Shown here: positions 7,337-16,542 of the stretch, in pieces
Position numbering within the stretch: the stretch's first letter is position 1
Layout of the letters: each line of letters begins with the position of its first letter
Virus record (IMG/VR): IMGVR_UViG_3300020123_000165
Span: 1-62,768 of that record
DNA length: 62,768 nt
Source: a virus
Direction: 5' to 3' (one strand)
Made by a program: the position numbers and the translations under genes
The notes under the pieces: generated by a model
Told to the model about the DNA's origin: nothing
Database searches by the model: none
What the model saw: only the letters and a program-made list of their open reading frames with translations

Positions 7337-7894
7337 ATGAGCGATAACAAAATTATGGGTAGCGATGACAGGCTGAAGAAGTCTGCGGCTCCAGGTGTTC
7401 GCGGTGATCGCGTAGAGGATGATGCCTCAAGAACGCAAGTCGATGGTACTGCTATGAGTATGGAAGAGCGTCGGAGAATGCTTCGCTCTGAAACCACTCA
7501 GGATGTGCTGCCGCAACCCCCTAACATGCCGGGCTGGCATTACTGCTGGTTATCTACTACGAACTCGACTGATCCAATCTACAAACGGATGCAGAAAGGT
7601 TACGAGCCCGTTCGGGTCAGTGAGATCCCGGGTTTTGCCCAGTTCACGGCAACTAGTGGGGAATTCGAAGGCTGTGTAGCTTGTAATGAGATGCTTCTCT
7701 TCAAGCTTCCAGAGGAGCTCTACCAGGAGTTGATGTTAATCAACCATTATGAGCGTCCGCTGGAAGAAGAGGAGATCCTCAAAGCTAATGCCGTAGATGC
7801 CGTCAAAGAACGTGATAGCGATGGCCGGGATCTGGGTGAAACCCAGGGCTTTGACTCCCTAGGCCGTCGTGTCAAACCACCTCAATTTGCTTAA
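7337..7894 (+). CDS. Conserved head-region protein, 185 aa
   Basis: The product has a disordered, charged N-terminus (about 60 residues) and a conserved middle with PNMPGWHYCWLSTTN and KRMQKGYEPVR. Homologues stand between scaffold and capsid genes in many environmental podoviruses and are usually unannotated. A head-assembly or minor virion role is inferred from position only. Confidence 0.65.
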   Translation: MSDNKIMGSDDRLKKSAAPGVRGDRVEDDASRTQVDGTAMSMEERRRMLRSETTQDVLPQPPNMPGWHYCWLSTTNSTDPIYKRMQKGYEPVRVSEIPGFAQFTATSGEFEGCVACNEMLLFKLPEELYQELMLINHYERPLEEEEILKANAVDAVKERDSDGRDLGETQGFDSLGRRVKPPQFA

Positions 7895-7903
7895 GGAATA
7901 AAC

Positions 7904-8473
7904 ATGGCACTTGTTGCTTCTCCTTCGGGCTTTTTGCTGCGTAAGAATCCTTCGGGCCAATCGCGCGCAAATACCTACACCATCGGCACCGGTTACGCCT
8001 CGGCTATCGGTTACGGTGATCCCGTTCTCCTCAACACCGACGGCACGCTGAACATTGCCACCGCTGGCGCTGATATCATCGGCATCTTCGCAGGTGTTCA
8101 GTACACCGACGCAACCGGCAAGCCGACGTTCTCCAAGAACTGGCCGGCCAACACCACGGCAACCAACATCGTTGCCTACGTGTATGACGATCCTACAGAT
8201 GTGTACGAAGTCCAGGTTGCCTCCGGTGGCACTGGCTACGTTCAAACTGCCATCGGTGCGCAGGCCAATGCAGTGTTCAATGCACCGAACGCTACCACCG
8301 GCCAGTCTACTTCTTCGCTGAACGCCACGCTGATCGCCGCCAGTTCGCAGGGTCAATTCCGTATCATCGGCTTTGGTCCAGATGGCGTGTATGATGCTAC
8401 CCTCAACCCGTTCCCGACTGTTTTGGTGCAGATTGCTCAGCATCAGTACATCGCTAACAAGACCGCTATCTAA
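7904..8473 (+). CDS. Putative capsid decoration or minor head protein, 189 aa
   Basis: The product is small, Gly/Thr/Ala-rich and predicted to be all beta (GTGYASAIGYGDPVLLNTDG, then YVYDDPTDVYEVQVASGGTG). It is encoded eleven bases upstream of the major capsid gene, and its codon use is strongly GC-biased at third positions like the capsid gene, which indicates high expression. A capsid cement protein is the best guess. Confidence 0.6.
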   Translation: MALVASPSGFLLRKNPSGQSRANTYTIGTGYASAIGYGDPVLLNTDGTLNIATAGADIIGIFAGVQYTDATGKPTFSKNWPANTTATNIVAYVYDDPTDVYEVQVASGGTGYVQTAIGAQANAVFNAPNATTGQSTSSLNATLIAASSQGQFRIIGFGPDGVYDATLNPFPTVLVQIAQHQYIANKTAI

Positions 8474-8484
8474 GGAGAGCTAGA

Positions 8485-9396
8485 ATGGCTGGCACTATTA
8501 TGCGTAGTACTCAGTTTCGCTCGATCGTTGAGCCGATCCTGAATCAAGCCTTCGACGGCGTCTATGATCAACGTACTGATGAGTACAAAAAGATCTTCAC
8601 CGAAGAGAACGGCACTCCTCGCGCTTACCATGAAGAAGTTGTCCTGTATGGTATGGGCGCTGCTCCGATCCTGCCGGATGGCCAGGCTATCACGTACGAT
8701 GAGGGCGGTCAGCTCTACGTCAAGCGTTACACCTACGATGTCTATGGTCTGGCTTTTGCGCTGACCAAGGTCCTTGTGGAAGATGGTGATCACATCCGTG
8801 TGGGCTCGACGATGTCCAAGCATCTGGCCCAGGCCATGGATGAGACCCTGGAGACCGTCACGGCCAATCACTTGAACCGCGCTTTCACCTCTGGCTACAA
8901 CGGCGGCGATGGTGTGGTCCTCTGCTCGGCCTCGCACCCGGTCATCAGTGGCACTCAGTCTAACGTTCTGACTTCAGCCGCTCTGTCTCAGACCTCGGTC
9001 GAGCAAGCTCTGATCCAGGTTCGTCAGGCTCAAGACAGCCGTGGTAAGCGTATTCGTCTGACGCCGAAGAAGTTGATCGTGCATCCGGCCAATATGCTCC
9101 AGGTCGAAGTTCTGCTGAAGTCCATCCTGCGCACTGGTACCACCAACAATGATCTTAACCCGATCAAGTCTGCTGGTTCCCTCCAGGACTCCGTGGTCAT
9201 CAGCCGCCTGACCTCTTCGACCGCTTGGTTCGTCCAGACCGATGCCCGTGATGGCTTGAAGGTTCTCTGGCGTCGTAAGCTGGAAAAGGCCATGGAAGGC
9301 GACTTCGAAACCGACAGCGTTCGCTATAAGTCCACCATGCGCTTCGGCTCTGGCTGGACTGACTGGCGGAACATCTACGGCAACGCTGGCGTTTAA
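8485..9396 (+). CDS. Major capsid protein
   Basis: The 303-aa product should adopt the HK97 fold. Visible blocks are MRSTQFRSIVEPILNQAFDG at the N-terminus, DTLETVTANHLNRAF-like spine-helix region near residue 120, and WRRKLEKAMEGDFETDSVRY near the C-terminus; the overall pattern is that of Mu gpT-like major head subunits. It is followed at once by a strong terminator, and its codon use is the most biased in the window. SD GGAGAGC. Confidence 0.87.
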   Translation: MAGTIMRSTQFRSIVEPILNQAFDGVYDQRTDEYKKIFTEENGTPRAYHEEVVLYGMGAAPILPDGQAITYDEGGQLYVKRYTYDVYGLAFALTKVLVEDGDHIRVGSTMSKHLAQAMDETLETVTANHLNRAFTSGYNGGDGVVLCSASHPVISGTQSNVLTSAALSQTSVEQALIQVRQAQDSRGKRIRLTPKKLIVHPANMLQVEVLLKSILRTGTTNNDLNPIKSAGSLQDSVVISRLTSSTAWFVQTDARDGLKVLWRRKLEKAMEGDFETDSVRYKSTMRFGSGWTDWRNIYGNAGV

Positions 9397-9413
9397 CTAC
9401 TCTGGTGTTAAAT

Positions 9414-9437
9414 ATAGGCCCTTCGGGGCCTATTTTT
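9414..9437 (+). terminator. Rho-independent terminator after the capsid gene
   Basis: An 8-bp perfect stem ATAGGCCC/GGGCCTAT with TTCG loop is followed by five T residues. It sits 18 bases after the capsid stop. Confidence 0.94.
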
Positions 9438-9514
9438 GTATTATCTAGACATGGACTCTAAACTAGTCTAGTGGTAATATAACTGTATCAAGCAACTAGA
9501 TAACCTCTGATATT

Positions 9515-9982
9515 ATGTCTAGTAAACTCATAGCTCAATTAAAATCTAAGATTCTAATAGACCAAGGTGAGTGTTGGAATTGGGTAGGTTTGCTTAACCA
9601 TGAAGGGTACGGTCGAAATGGCTTTGGACTGGCTCAAGGATTTTCAAGGAGAGCCCACCGAGCTTCTTGGCAAGTCTTCAATGGGGACATTCCAAAGGGA
9701 CTAATGGTTTGTCATAGTTGTGATAATCCCTCTTGCATCAATCCTAAGCATTTGTTCTTATCTGATAATGCTGGAAATTTAAAAGATATGCGGGATAAAG
9801 GGAGAAGTCCTTTAGGGGAGAAACACTGGAAGCATAAGTTATCTGACCCAGAGATTAAGCAAATAAGAGAGTCAAAACTAAGCGGTCTTGAACTATCACA
9901 GTATTTTAAGATCTCCAAGAGTCAAGTTAGTAATATCCGTAGTAATAGACGACGTTTTTCTCAACCCTTAAACTTTTCATGA
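9515..9982 (+). CDS. HNH homing endonuclease with C-terminal HTH
   Basis: The 155-aa product has the HNH core: ECWNWVGLLNHEGYGRNG, RAHRASWQVFNGDIP, then VCHSCDNPSCINPKHLFLSD with two Cys pairs for zinc. The C-terminus (ELSQYFKISKSQVSNIRSNR) is a helix-turn-helix. Such free-standing genes cut phage DNA lacking them and spread by recombination. It splits the head operon between the capsid terminator and the next virion gene. Its AT-rich codon use contrasts sharply with its neighbours, a sign of separate origin. The SD is weak. Confidence 0.88.
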   Translation: MSSKLIAQLKSKILIDQGECWNWVGLLNHEGYGRNGFGLAQGFSRRAHRASWQVFNGDIPKGLMVCHSCDNPSCINPKHLFLSDNAGNLKDMRDKGRSPLGEKHWKHKLSDPEIKQIRESKLSGLELSQYFKISKSQVSNIRSNRRRFSQPLNFS

Positions 9983-9997
9983 AGTGAAGGAACTAAA

Positions 9998-10711
9998 ATG
10001 CAAATTTCCGACGACCTGATGCTCGGTCCCGTAGTCTCCGGCAAACCAAATACTGATGGCCCTTCTATCATGGACACTGGTGTTGGCCCGATGGGTCGTG
10101 TCTATGTCTTCGACGTGGTCCCGCTTGCCCTCAACCTAACTGGCCTTGCCGCTGCTCAAGCTGTAGCTGGTGCCGGGAACTTGACCCTGACGGCTGGTAC
10201 GGGTGTCACTCTGACCAACGGCCGTTACGTCCTGGACACTCCGCGTTGCGTTGACATTCTGTCTTCCAGCGCCGGTGATACCACGCAGACCGCCACCGTC
10301 TCGGGCTTTGACCAATACGGCCAAGCCATGAGTGAACTGATTGCTTTCAACGGCACGACTCGCGTTGCCGGCAAGAAGGCATTCAAGTCGGTTACCAATG
10401 TGGCTATCAGTGCCGCTCTGGCCGGTAACGGCTCCGTCGGTACTACCGATACCATCGGCCTTCCATATCGTCTGTTGTCCAAAGACTACATCACCTTCAA
10501 CTACAATGCGACGGTTGGTCTTCTGGCGGCAGTTACGGCTGCGGTCACAACTTCGCCGGCAACCACGACCACTGGTGACGTTCGCGGTACCATTGCTCTG
10601 GCCTCGGCTTCTGACGGTGCTAAGCGTTTGGTAGCATTCATGGCGATGCCCGCTATTGCTTGTGGCCCAAACGCTACTCGCATCGGTGCCCTGGGCGTTA
10701 CTCAGGCCTAA
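9998..10711 (+). CDS. Virion structural protein, 237 aa
   Basis: This Ala/Thr/Gly-rich, beta-predicted product begins MQISDDLMLGPVVSG and has repeats of short beta strands (NLTLTAGTGVTLTNGRYVL). It lies after the capsid gene and is followed by a hairpin terminator; codon bias is high. I recognise similar proteins in marine and freshwater podoviruses as virion proteins, possibly head fibres or decoration, but the exact role is unknown. SD GAAGGA. Confidence 0.65.
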   Translation: MQISDDLMLGPVVSGKPNTDGPSIMDTGVGPMGRVYVFDVVPLALNLTGLAAAQAVAGAGNLTLTAGTGVTLTNGRYVLDTPRCVDILSSSAGDTTQTATVSGFDQYGQAMSELIAFNGTTRVAGKKAFKSVTNVAISAALAGNGSVGTTDTIGLPYRLLSKDYITFNYNATVGLLAAVTAAVTTSPATTTTGDVRGTIALASASDGAKRLVAFMAMPAIACGPNATRIGALGVTQA

Positions 10712-10726
10712 GTTGTAGTAAAACCG

Positions 10727-10740
10727 GGGGCTTCGGCCCC
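10727..10740 (+). terminator. Hairpin, possible terminator
   Basis: A perfect GGGGC/GCCCC stem on a TTCG loop follows the structural gene by 15 bases. The trailing TAGTTTCT is only partly T-rich, so read-through is likely. Confidence 0.6.
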
Positions 10741-10760
10741 TAGTTTCTAGGAGTACGAGT

Positions 10761-11027
10761 ATGATCGCAGATAAACTTGGGTATTTTAACCAGGCCACTA
10801 CGGCGGGTGTACAAATCAAGTCCGGCCCCTCGGGGTTCTTTGGGGTGGTTTCCACTGTGGGCGGCGGGGCTTGCACCATTTATGACGGCACCGATACCTC
10901 TGGGAAGATCCTGTTCACCAAGACCCTGGCCGTAGGTGATGTTATCCACTTTGGTGGTTTGGGTTTCGCGGCTAAGTTGGGTCTCTTCATCGTAGTCACT
11001 GGCACTGTCAACGTGCTCTACACTTGA
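10761..11027 (+). CDS. Small beta-rich virion protein, 88 aa
   Basis: The product is Gly- and hydrophobic-rich (GPSGFFGVVSTVGGGACTIYDG, TKTLAVGDVIHFGGLGF), predicted all beta. Its neighbours are head and neck genes, so a head-fibre or decoration role is plausible. No family recognised with confidence. SD CTAGGAG. Confidence 0.65.
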   Translation: MIADKLGYFNQATTAGVQIKSGPSGFFGVVSTVGGGACTIYDGTDTSGKILFTKTLAVGDVIHFGGLGFAAKLGLFIVVTGTVNVLYT

Positions 11028-11028
11028 T

Positions 11029-12057
11029 ATGGCTACCTCCGGAACCGTTGGCACTACGGTAATCAATACCTCCAAAATCGTGGAGAAAGCCCTGCGGCGA
11101 GTAGGATTGATGCCACAAGCTTTGACCCCGGAGATGGTAGCTACCGCCGAGGAAGACCTGTACTTGCTCCTTCTGAGCTTGTCTAGTCGAGGACTTAACC
11201 TCTGGTGCCTGGATCAAATCTTCATCCCTCTGGTGGCTAACACTGCCACTTACACCCTTCCGGTTGGCACTCAGAATCTGCTCAATGTGGTGTACTCCCC
11301 CGGCACTGTAGTGTCTTTAGGGGCCACGGTAAGCTTTGGGGCTACTTTGGTTGGGGATGACTATTTCCCGGGAGAGTATGTTAAAGTGGTTTTGACCACT
11401 GGACAGACACTCAGTCAAGTGGGTGTTCAATTTCCGGGATCCGAATGTACCTCATTCAAGGTCCAAGGATCGAATGATGGCATCAGCTGGACCACGCTTC
11501 GTGAGGTTGATGGAAACTATCAACCCACTCGGTACAACTGGTTTGAGGTATCTTCTGATGTTGCATATACTCAGTATCGGAAGGTGTTTCCTCGAACGAC
11601 GGGATCAGTAGCCAGCTCGAGTTCATTTGATATCATCAACGGCCTGAGGAGAGATTTACCGATCACTCCTCTGAACCACGATGACTACATGCAGCTTCCT
11701 GACAAGTTCAATAAGTCGCTTATCCCGACGTCATTTTACTTCGAGAAGCTGATCAATCCTCAGATTACTCTCTGGCCAGTCACGCCAGATACTCAAGGCT
11801 ATATGACTATCCTGAGAAGTCGCCAGGTCCAGGACATCGGAACTTTGACTCAGGAACTAGAGATTCCGGCTCGCTGGACCGAGTCTATCACCTGGCAACT
11901 GGCCGTGAGGCTATCCTTTGAATTCCCAGGAGTAGATCCGGCTCGACGAGCTGAGGTGATCCAGATGTCCCAGGGTATGACCGTAGAAGTCGAGAGCGAT
12001 GAAACTGATAACGCTCCTACCTACCTGTCTCCTAACATTCGGGCCTATACAGCATGA
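11029..12057 (+). CDS. Head-tail adaptor, P22 gp4-like, with inserted discoidin-like domain
   Basis: Residues 1-65 (IVEKALRRVGLMPQALTPEM) and 205-342 (YMTILRSRQVQDIG, SITWQLAVRLSFEFPGVDP) match the P22 gp4-type adaptor that docks under the portal. Between them, about residues 90-190, lies an inserted block with GDDYFPGEYVKVVL, SFKVQGSNDGISWTTLRE and TQYRKVFP. This resembles the F5/8 type C (discoidin) sugar-binding sandwich. Family members are usually shorter and lack this insertion. It overlaps the next gene by four bases. Confidence 0.75.
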   Translation: MATSGTVGTTVINTSKIVEKALRRVGLMPQALTPEMVATAEEDLYLLLLSLSSRGLNLWCLDQIFIPLVANTATYTLPVGTQNLLNVVYSPGTVVSLGATVSFGATLVGDDYFPGEYVKVVLTTGQTLSQVGVQFPGSECTSFKVQGSNDGISWTTLREVDGNYQPTRYNWFEVSSDVAYTQYRKVFPRTTGSVASSSSFDIINGLRRDLPITPLNHDDYMQLPDKFNKSLIPTSFYFEKLINPQITLWPVTPDTQGYMTILRSRQVQDIGTLTQELEIPARWTESITWQLAVRLSFEFPGVDPARRAEVIQMSQGMTVEVESDETDNAPTYLSPNIRAYTA

Positions 12058-12284
12058 GCCTTTATGAATCGGTCTCTACAAAAGGTGTCGTCGCTATCGG
12101 CATCTGTGACCGGTGCAAGAAAAAGGTTCCTTACACTGAACTGAGGCCCGACGGGAATAGCCCGGGCCTGAGGGTCTGTCAAGATCCTGGATGTTGGGAT
12201 GTGAAAGATCCCTGGAGACTTTCAGCTAAGAAGTCTGAGAATATCTCACTAAGATACCCCCGACCTGACGAACCATTGGAGTAA
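12054..12284 (+). CDS. Small Cys-rich neck-region protein, 76 aa
   Basis: The product has CDRCKKKVPYTEL followed by VCQDPGCWDVKDPWR, four cysteines that could bind one zinc ion. Homologues occur next to adaptor genes in podoviruses. A structural zinc knuckle is likely; its role is unknown. It overlaps the gp4-like stop by four bases. Confidence 0.7.
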   Translation: MSLYESVSTKGVVAIGICDRCKKKVPYTELRPDGNSPGLRVCQDPGCWDVKDPWRLSAKKSENISLRYPRPDEPLE

Positions 12285-12286
12285 CC

Positions 12287-12904
12287 ATGGCAGGATCCAT
12301 GACTTATGATAGCTTAGTCCAAGATCTATCGAATTACTGTGAGCGAGATGACGAGCCATTTATGTCTCAGATACCTCGTTTCATCACCCTGGCTGAGATG
12401 CGGATTGCCTCGGAGGATAAGCCTTTGGGTTTCCTGCGCACTGTAGGCGGAACACTCTCGGGAAATACTCTGGCGAAGCCGGCCCGGTGGAGGAAGACTA
12501 AGAACTTCTCGCTAATTGTGGGGGCTGAGCGTCGGCATCTTTATAGTCGAGCTTATGAGTATCTGCGAGTTTACTGGCCGAACAGCGCTTTGCAAGCTGT
12601 TCCAATGTTCTATGCTGACTATGATTATGAGCATTATTTCATCGCTCCTAATCCCGACTTGGCTTATCAATTCGAGATCCAGTACTACGAACTTCCTGAA
12701 CCTCTGTCCAGTGTAAAGCAGACTAGTTGGACTACTCAATATGCTCCTCAGCTCTTGCTATATGCCACCTTAATGGAGGCCCAGCCTTTCTTGAAGACTT
12801 CAGAACGTATTGCCGAATTCCAAGCCTTGTATGACCGAGCTCTGCAGGCTATCGTTAAAGAAGACCAGGGACGCAGCTTAGACTCGTCTGCCGTGAGGAG
12901 CTAA
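12287..12904 (+). CDS. Adaptor/tail-tubular-like protein, 205 aa
   Basis: The product has the pattern of SU10/T7 gp11-like adaptors: MTYDSLVQDLSNYCERDD at the start, then IPRFITLAEMRIASE and, in the C-terminal half, FEIQYYELPEPLS and APQLLLYATLMEAQPFLK. Such proteins join portal to tail. The context between gp4-like and tail fibre genes agrees. Confidence 0.78.
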   Translation: MAGSMTYDSLVQDLSNYCERDDEPFMSQIPRFITLAEMRIASEDKPLGFLRTVGGTLSGNTLAKPARWRKTKNFSLIVGAERRHLYSRAYEYLRVYWPNSALQAVPMFYADYDYEHYFIAPNPDLAYQFEIQYYELPEPLSSVKQTSWTTQYAPQLLLYATLMEAQPFLKTSERIAEFQALYDRALQAIVKEDQGRSLDSSAVRS

Positions 12905-12905
12905 T

Positions 12906-15413
12906 ATGGCTTATACTGATGTTTTTGGAAACCAAACCCTACCCCCTTCGGAGTATGGGTATAGTTCACTAGTCATTGTAGCCAATGCTACTCTAGTCTG
13001 GCCCTTCAATACCGACGACTCCACCCTGGCCATCGCCAAGATCATGAACGTTTCCTGCGGACCCGGAAACGTAGTCACACTGCCGGATGCCACTGAAGTA
13101 TCTACGGGAGAGGACTTCCTGCTTCGCAACGTAGGAGCCAATACTCTAACCGTTAAAGACTCTTCGGGAGTACAGATTGCCACGGTCGCGGTAGGGGCGG
13201 CCTCTTACTTCTACCTGACAAACAATACTACCGCTGCTGGAGTATTTGGGGTCATTGGGTTTGGAGTAGGAACTAGCACGGTTGACGCCGCCTCACTGGT
13301 GGGCTATGGCATCAAGGCCATTGGAGCCTCTCTGAACCAGTCCCATCCGGTAGTCCCCACAAACACCGGGATCACCCTGGGTTCTGATCATCGATCTAAG
13401 CTGGTAACCTTCACCGGTGGAGTAGCTACTTTTGATCTTACCTCAGCCGCTACTTTGGGTGATGACTATTTCACCCTGTTCCGTAATCAGGGAACTGGCA
13501 CAGTGACTTTGGACCCGGCTTCGGCTGAGACCATTGATGGTATGGCCACTATGCAGGTCCAGCCAGGTGAGTCTTTGATGCTCATTTGTACGGGCACCCA
13601 ATGGTATACCGTTGGCTATGGCCGCTCGACCCTGTACCAGTTTACTCAACTGACTAAGGATGTATCTGGAGGCGGCACTATTACCCTGACGGCTACTGAG
13701 GCGGCCAATAAACTGATCACCTTCATAGGTAACCCCGCCGGTGCAGTAACGGTGGTGGTGCCGTCGATAGTGGCGGTTTATTATACTCAGAGTTCAATCT
13801 CGACGGCCCAGACGATCACTCTGAAGACCGCGGCAGGGACGGGTATTGGCCTCACTCAGGGGTCTCGTATTATCGCTCTATGCGATGGCACTAATGTAGT
13901 GGCCGCTCAATCCGCTACTGCCAATGCCTCACTCTCCTTGATTGATGGAAGTGCGGCAGTACCCTCTCTATTCTTCGCTTCCAAGACTAACACCGGCCTC
14001 TTTAAGTCTGGGACTCAGGACCTTGGTGTCACGGTCAACGGAACGCTAGTGGGGATCTTTGGTTCTACGGGCCTCCAGATCGCCAGTGTTGGACCAAATA
14101 GTTCCCAACAACACCTGGTGCCGGCAGTAGCCTCTGACGTATTCGCTCTGGTAACGGCCTCCCAAGTATTCAATAATAAGTCAATTAACCTGACCACTAA
14201 CACACTTAGTGGTACCTTGGCCCAGTTCAACACCGCCTGCTCCGACGCGGATTTTGCGTCACTGGCTGGAGCTGAAATACTGACCAATAAGACACTCAAT
14301 CTCGCCAACAACACGTTGACAGGAACGCTTGCCCAGTTCAACACGGCTTGTTCTGATGCTGACTTTGCATCAATTGCCTCGCCAACATTTACAGGCGACC
14401 CCAAAGCACCTACTCCGGCAGTCAATGACAACGATACGTCGATCGCGACTACTGCTTACGTATTTGCTGAACGAGCTAATACGATCACACTAACTAACAA
14501 GACGTTAGCCGCCGCCACCAACACGGTAGAAGCGACCAGTGGGCCGAATAGCTCACCATTTAGTTTCCGTAATCGGATTATCAATGGGGACATGCGTGTT
14601 GATCAAGTCAATAATGGCGCCGCACAAACTATTACCTCGGCAGCATTCCAGTATTGTCTGGATATGATGATTGCCACGGCAAGTAGCACTTCATTCTCAG
14701 GGCAGAGGGTCGCCGGGGCTGTGCCAGACCAATTCCTGTGGCAAGCTACGGGCGCTGGAGGCGTTACTGGTTTGTCCTTCGGTACAAGAATAGAATCAAA
14801 CAACATTGCAGATCTTGCAAGTTCCACAGTTACATTCTCCTGTGAACTGTCGAACAGCTTGCTCACTACCGTCAATTGGTTAGCCACTTATGCCAATTCT
14901 ACGGATAACTTTACAACCACTACCGCAATCGCCAGTGGATCTTTCACTGTCAATAGTTCACTCGCCCGGTATTCTGCACAAATAGCCCTCCCAGCCAATG
15001 CAGTAAATGGTATACAGATCGCCCTTAGTGTTGGGGCACAGACCTCTGGTACCTTCAAGGTTGGGGAGTTGCAACTGGAAGCAGGTTCAATAGCCACGCC
15101 GTTTGAACGCGTGCCCGTAGGTCTCGAACTAGCACTCTGTCATCGCTACTTCTATCGCTCAGCCAACAATGAGTTCATTTGGTCTGGTAATACAACCAAT
15201 GGCGTTACCTACTATCAGGAATACATACTTCCTACCCCCATGCGAGTCACCCCAACAATCAGTAATATCACATCTGCAGCGGGGTTCGGATTCCCAGCGA
15301 CAACCGCTGCTAATGCTAATACCAATAGATCTGGTTACTACAACAACAATGCAAATGCCACTCAGAATGGTTCCTTCATGTATTTCGGTGCTGACTTTTC
15401 CGCGAGGTTGTAA
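12906..15413 (+). CDS. Tail fibre / receptor-binding protein, 835 aa
   Basis: The N-terminal 130 residues (VFGNQTLPPSEYGYSSLVI) are likely the virion anchor and recur in related fibres. The middle is built from beta-repeat segments, with one unit (GTLAQFNTACSDADFAS) duplicated about 32 residues apart at nt 14210-14270 and 14310-14370. From residue about 555 a different module starts (FRNRIINGDMRVDQVNNGAA) with a fibre-tip carbohydrate-binding look, where base composition also drops in GC. The module swap suggests horizontal exchange of the receptor-binding tip. Confidence 0.82.
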   Translation: MAYTDVFGNQTLPPSEYGYSSLVIVANATLVWPFNTDDSTLAIAKIMNVSCGPGNVVTLPDATEVSTGEDFLLRNVGANTLTVKDSSGVQIATVAVGAASYFYLTNNTTAAGVFGVIGFGVGTSTVDAASLVGYGIKAIGASLNQSHPVVPTNTGITLGSDHRSKLVTFTGGVATFDLTSAATLGDDYFTLFRNQGTGTVTLDPASAETIDGMATMQVQPGESLMLICTGTQWYTVGYGRSTLYQFTQLTKDVSGGGTITLTATEAANKLITFIGNPAGAVTVVVPSIVAVYYTQSSISTAQTITLKTAAGTGIGLTQGSRIIALCDGTNVVAAQSATANASLSLIDGSAAVPSLFFASKTNTGLFKSGTQDLGVTVNGTLVGIFGSTGLQIASVGPNSSQQHLVPAVASDVFALVTASQVFNNKSINLTTNTLSGTLAQFNTACSDADFASLAGAEILTNKTLNLANNTLTGTLAQFNTACSDADFASIASPTFTGDPKAPTPAVNDNDTSIATTAYVFAERANTITLTNKTLAAATNTVEATSGPNSSPFSFRNRIINGDMRVDQVNNGAAQTITSAAFQYCLDMMIATASSTSFSGQRVAGAVPDQFLWQATGAGGVTGLSFGTRIESNNIADLASSTVTFSCELSNSLLTTVNWLATYANSTDNFTTTTAIASGSFTVNSSLARYSAQIALPANAVNGIQIALSVGAQTSGTFKVGELQLEAGSIATPFERVPVGLELALCHRYFYRSANNEFIWSGNTTNGVTYYQEYILPTPMRVTPTISNITSAAGFGFPATTAANANTNRSGYYNNNANATQNGSFMYFGADFSARL

Positions 15414-15416
15414 ATC

Positions 15417-15791
15417 ATGTATAAACTGACCAATACTACTTCAATCCAGCGACTTACCGATGGCGCTCTTATCCCCACCGATGAAGGAAATGCTGATTAT
15501 CAACAATACCTAGCTTGGGTTGCAGATGGTAATACCCCAGAGCCGGTTGATCCTATTGTCAAGGTAATTCAGCCTGTCTCTCCACGTCAAATCCGGCAAG
15601 CCCTCACCGCCTTGAATTTTCGCGCCGGGGTGGAAGCGGCTGTTGCAGCGGGTGATCAAAACCTGAAAGACTGGTGGGAGTTCTCCACTGCTTTCGAACG
15701 CGGCCATGAGGAAGTTGTCACGATGGGAGAGCAACTCGGAGTTTCCCCTGAACAACTCGATGGCCTTTGGCTGGTCGCAGGTGCACTGTGA
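15417..15791 (+). CDS. Tail fibre-associated protein, 124 aa
   Basis: The product contains [20 protein letters not shown], a segment common in phage tail-fibre assembly or tip proteins, followed by [10 protein letters not shown]-type helices ([19 protein letters not shown]). It starts three bases after the fibre stop. It may be a chaperone or tip partner of the fibre. Confidence 0.7.
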   Translation: MYKLTNTTSIQRLTDGALIPTDEGNADYQQYLAWVADGNTPEPVDPIVKVIQPVSPRQIRQALTALNFRAGVEAAVAAGDQNLKDWWEFSTAFERGHEEVVTMGEQLGVSPEQLDGLWLVAGAL

Positions 15792-16165
15792 ACAAGGTCT
15801 CATGGACCCCGAAGTGGCAAATCCCGCTTCGGCGAAAACTCAACCCCCTGTTCTGGGTGGAGAACCTCGATGACCCGGTGCCTCCTGCCTGGTACACCAA
15901 AGGAAAGTTTCGCTGGTGGTGGCGTAATCCGTTTCACAACCTGATGTTCTATTGTCTTGGTTTTCAGGACAAGCCGTCAGTTTCCTATGGTCGTTACCCC
16001 AGTCAAGTGTTCTCTGATGCTTTGGGGTGGAACTGGGCGATTACGGTAGTCAAGGGTTGGTTCCCAGCACCGTTCGTGTCACACAAAGGGAAATGGGTTC
16101 GTTGGTATGCTGGGTGGAAGTGTCCGGGGGCTAGTCTCGGGTTTGAGTTTAGGCGGAATTCATGA
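15788..16165 (+). CDS. Trp-rich conserved phage protein, 125 aa
   Basis: The GTG start at 15788 overlaps the upstream stop (GTGA). The product is rich in Trp and aromatic residues ([18 protein letters not shown]), a pattern I know from a conserved, unannotated phage family found beside tail genes. It may lie at a membrane or in the tail; function is unknown. Confidence 0.7.
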   Translation: MNKVSWTPKWQIPLRRKLNPLFWVENLDDPVPPAWYTKGKFRWWWRNPFHNLMFYCLGFQDKPSVSYGRYPSQVFSDALGWNWAITVVKGWFPAPFVSHKGKWVRWYAGWKCPGASLGFEFRRNS

Positions 16166-16542
16166 ATCCGAACCAAGAGGCTGAACTCACTGGGGGCGGA
16201 GACTGTTTCTTACACCACCACTCTGCCGACCAAGCCCCAAGCCAAGAGCTTCTTCACGGGCTCCAGATGGTGGCTTCTCAGAAACCTATCTCCTCTGACA
16301 CCACTCTGGTGGGTACCGAGGATTTTGTTTTGGTGGACACTACGGCCCAGAGCCTTAATATAACCCTGCCAAGGGCCATCAATGGACTTGAACGAGAGAT
16401 CATGAAACTGGTGAATCCAAACACTATAGTGGTGCTACCTCAGGGAACCGATACTATCCTGGGGACTTCTGGAGTGACTATAAGCTCGGGTGGAGCTTCC
16501 TTGCGGTTCAAAGCTATTGGCACCGACTGGAGACCGATATGA
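16162..16542 (+). CDS. Small tail protein with His-rich motif, 126 aa
   Basis: The N-terminus has FLHHHSADQAPSQELLHGLQ; HHHSAD-type motifs occur in podovirus tail or needle proteins next to fibre genes. The C-terminal half is beta-rich (SLNITLPRAINGLE, VVLPQGTDTILGTSGVTISS) like a trimeric fibre domain. Metal binding by the His cluster is a guess. Confidence 0.65.
   Translation: MNPNQEAELTGGGDCFLHHHSADQAPSQELLHGLQMVASQKPISSDTTLVGTEDFVLVDTTAQSLNITLPRAINGLEREIMKLVNPNTIVVLPQGTDTILGTSGVTISSGGASLRFKAIGTDWRPI

Noticed and set aside
10136-10879. 247-codon open frame on the minus strand over virion genes
   Set aside because: Shadow of two high-GC virion genes; it would cross the hairpin at 10727 and has no recognisable domain.
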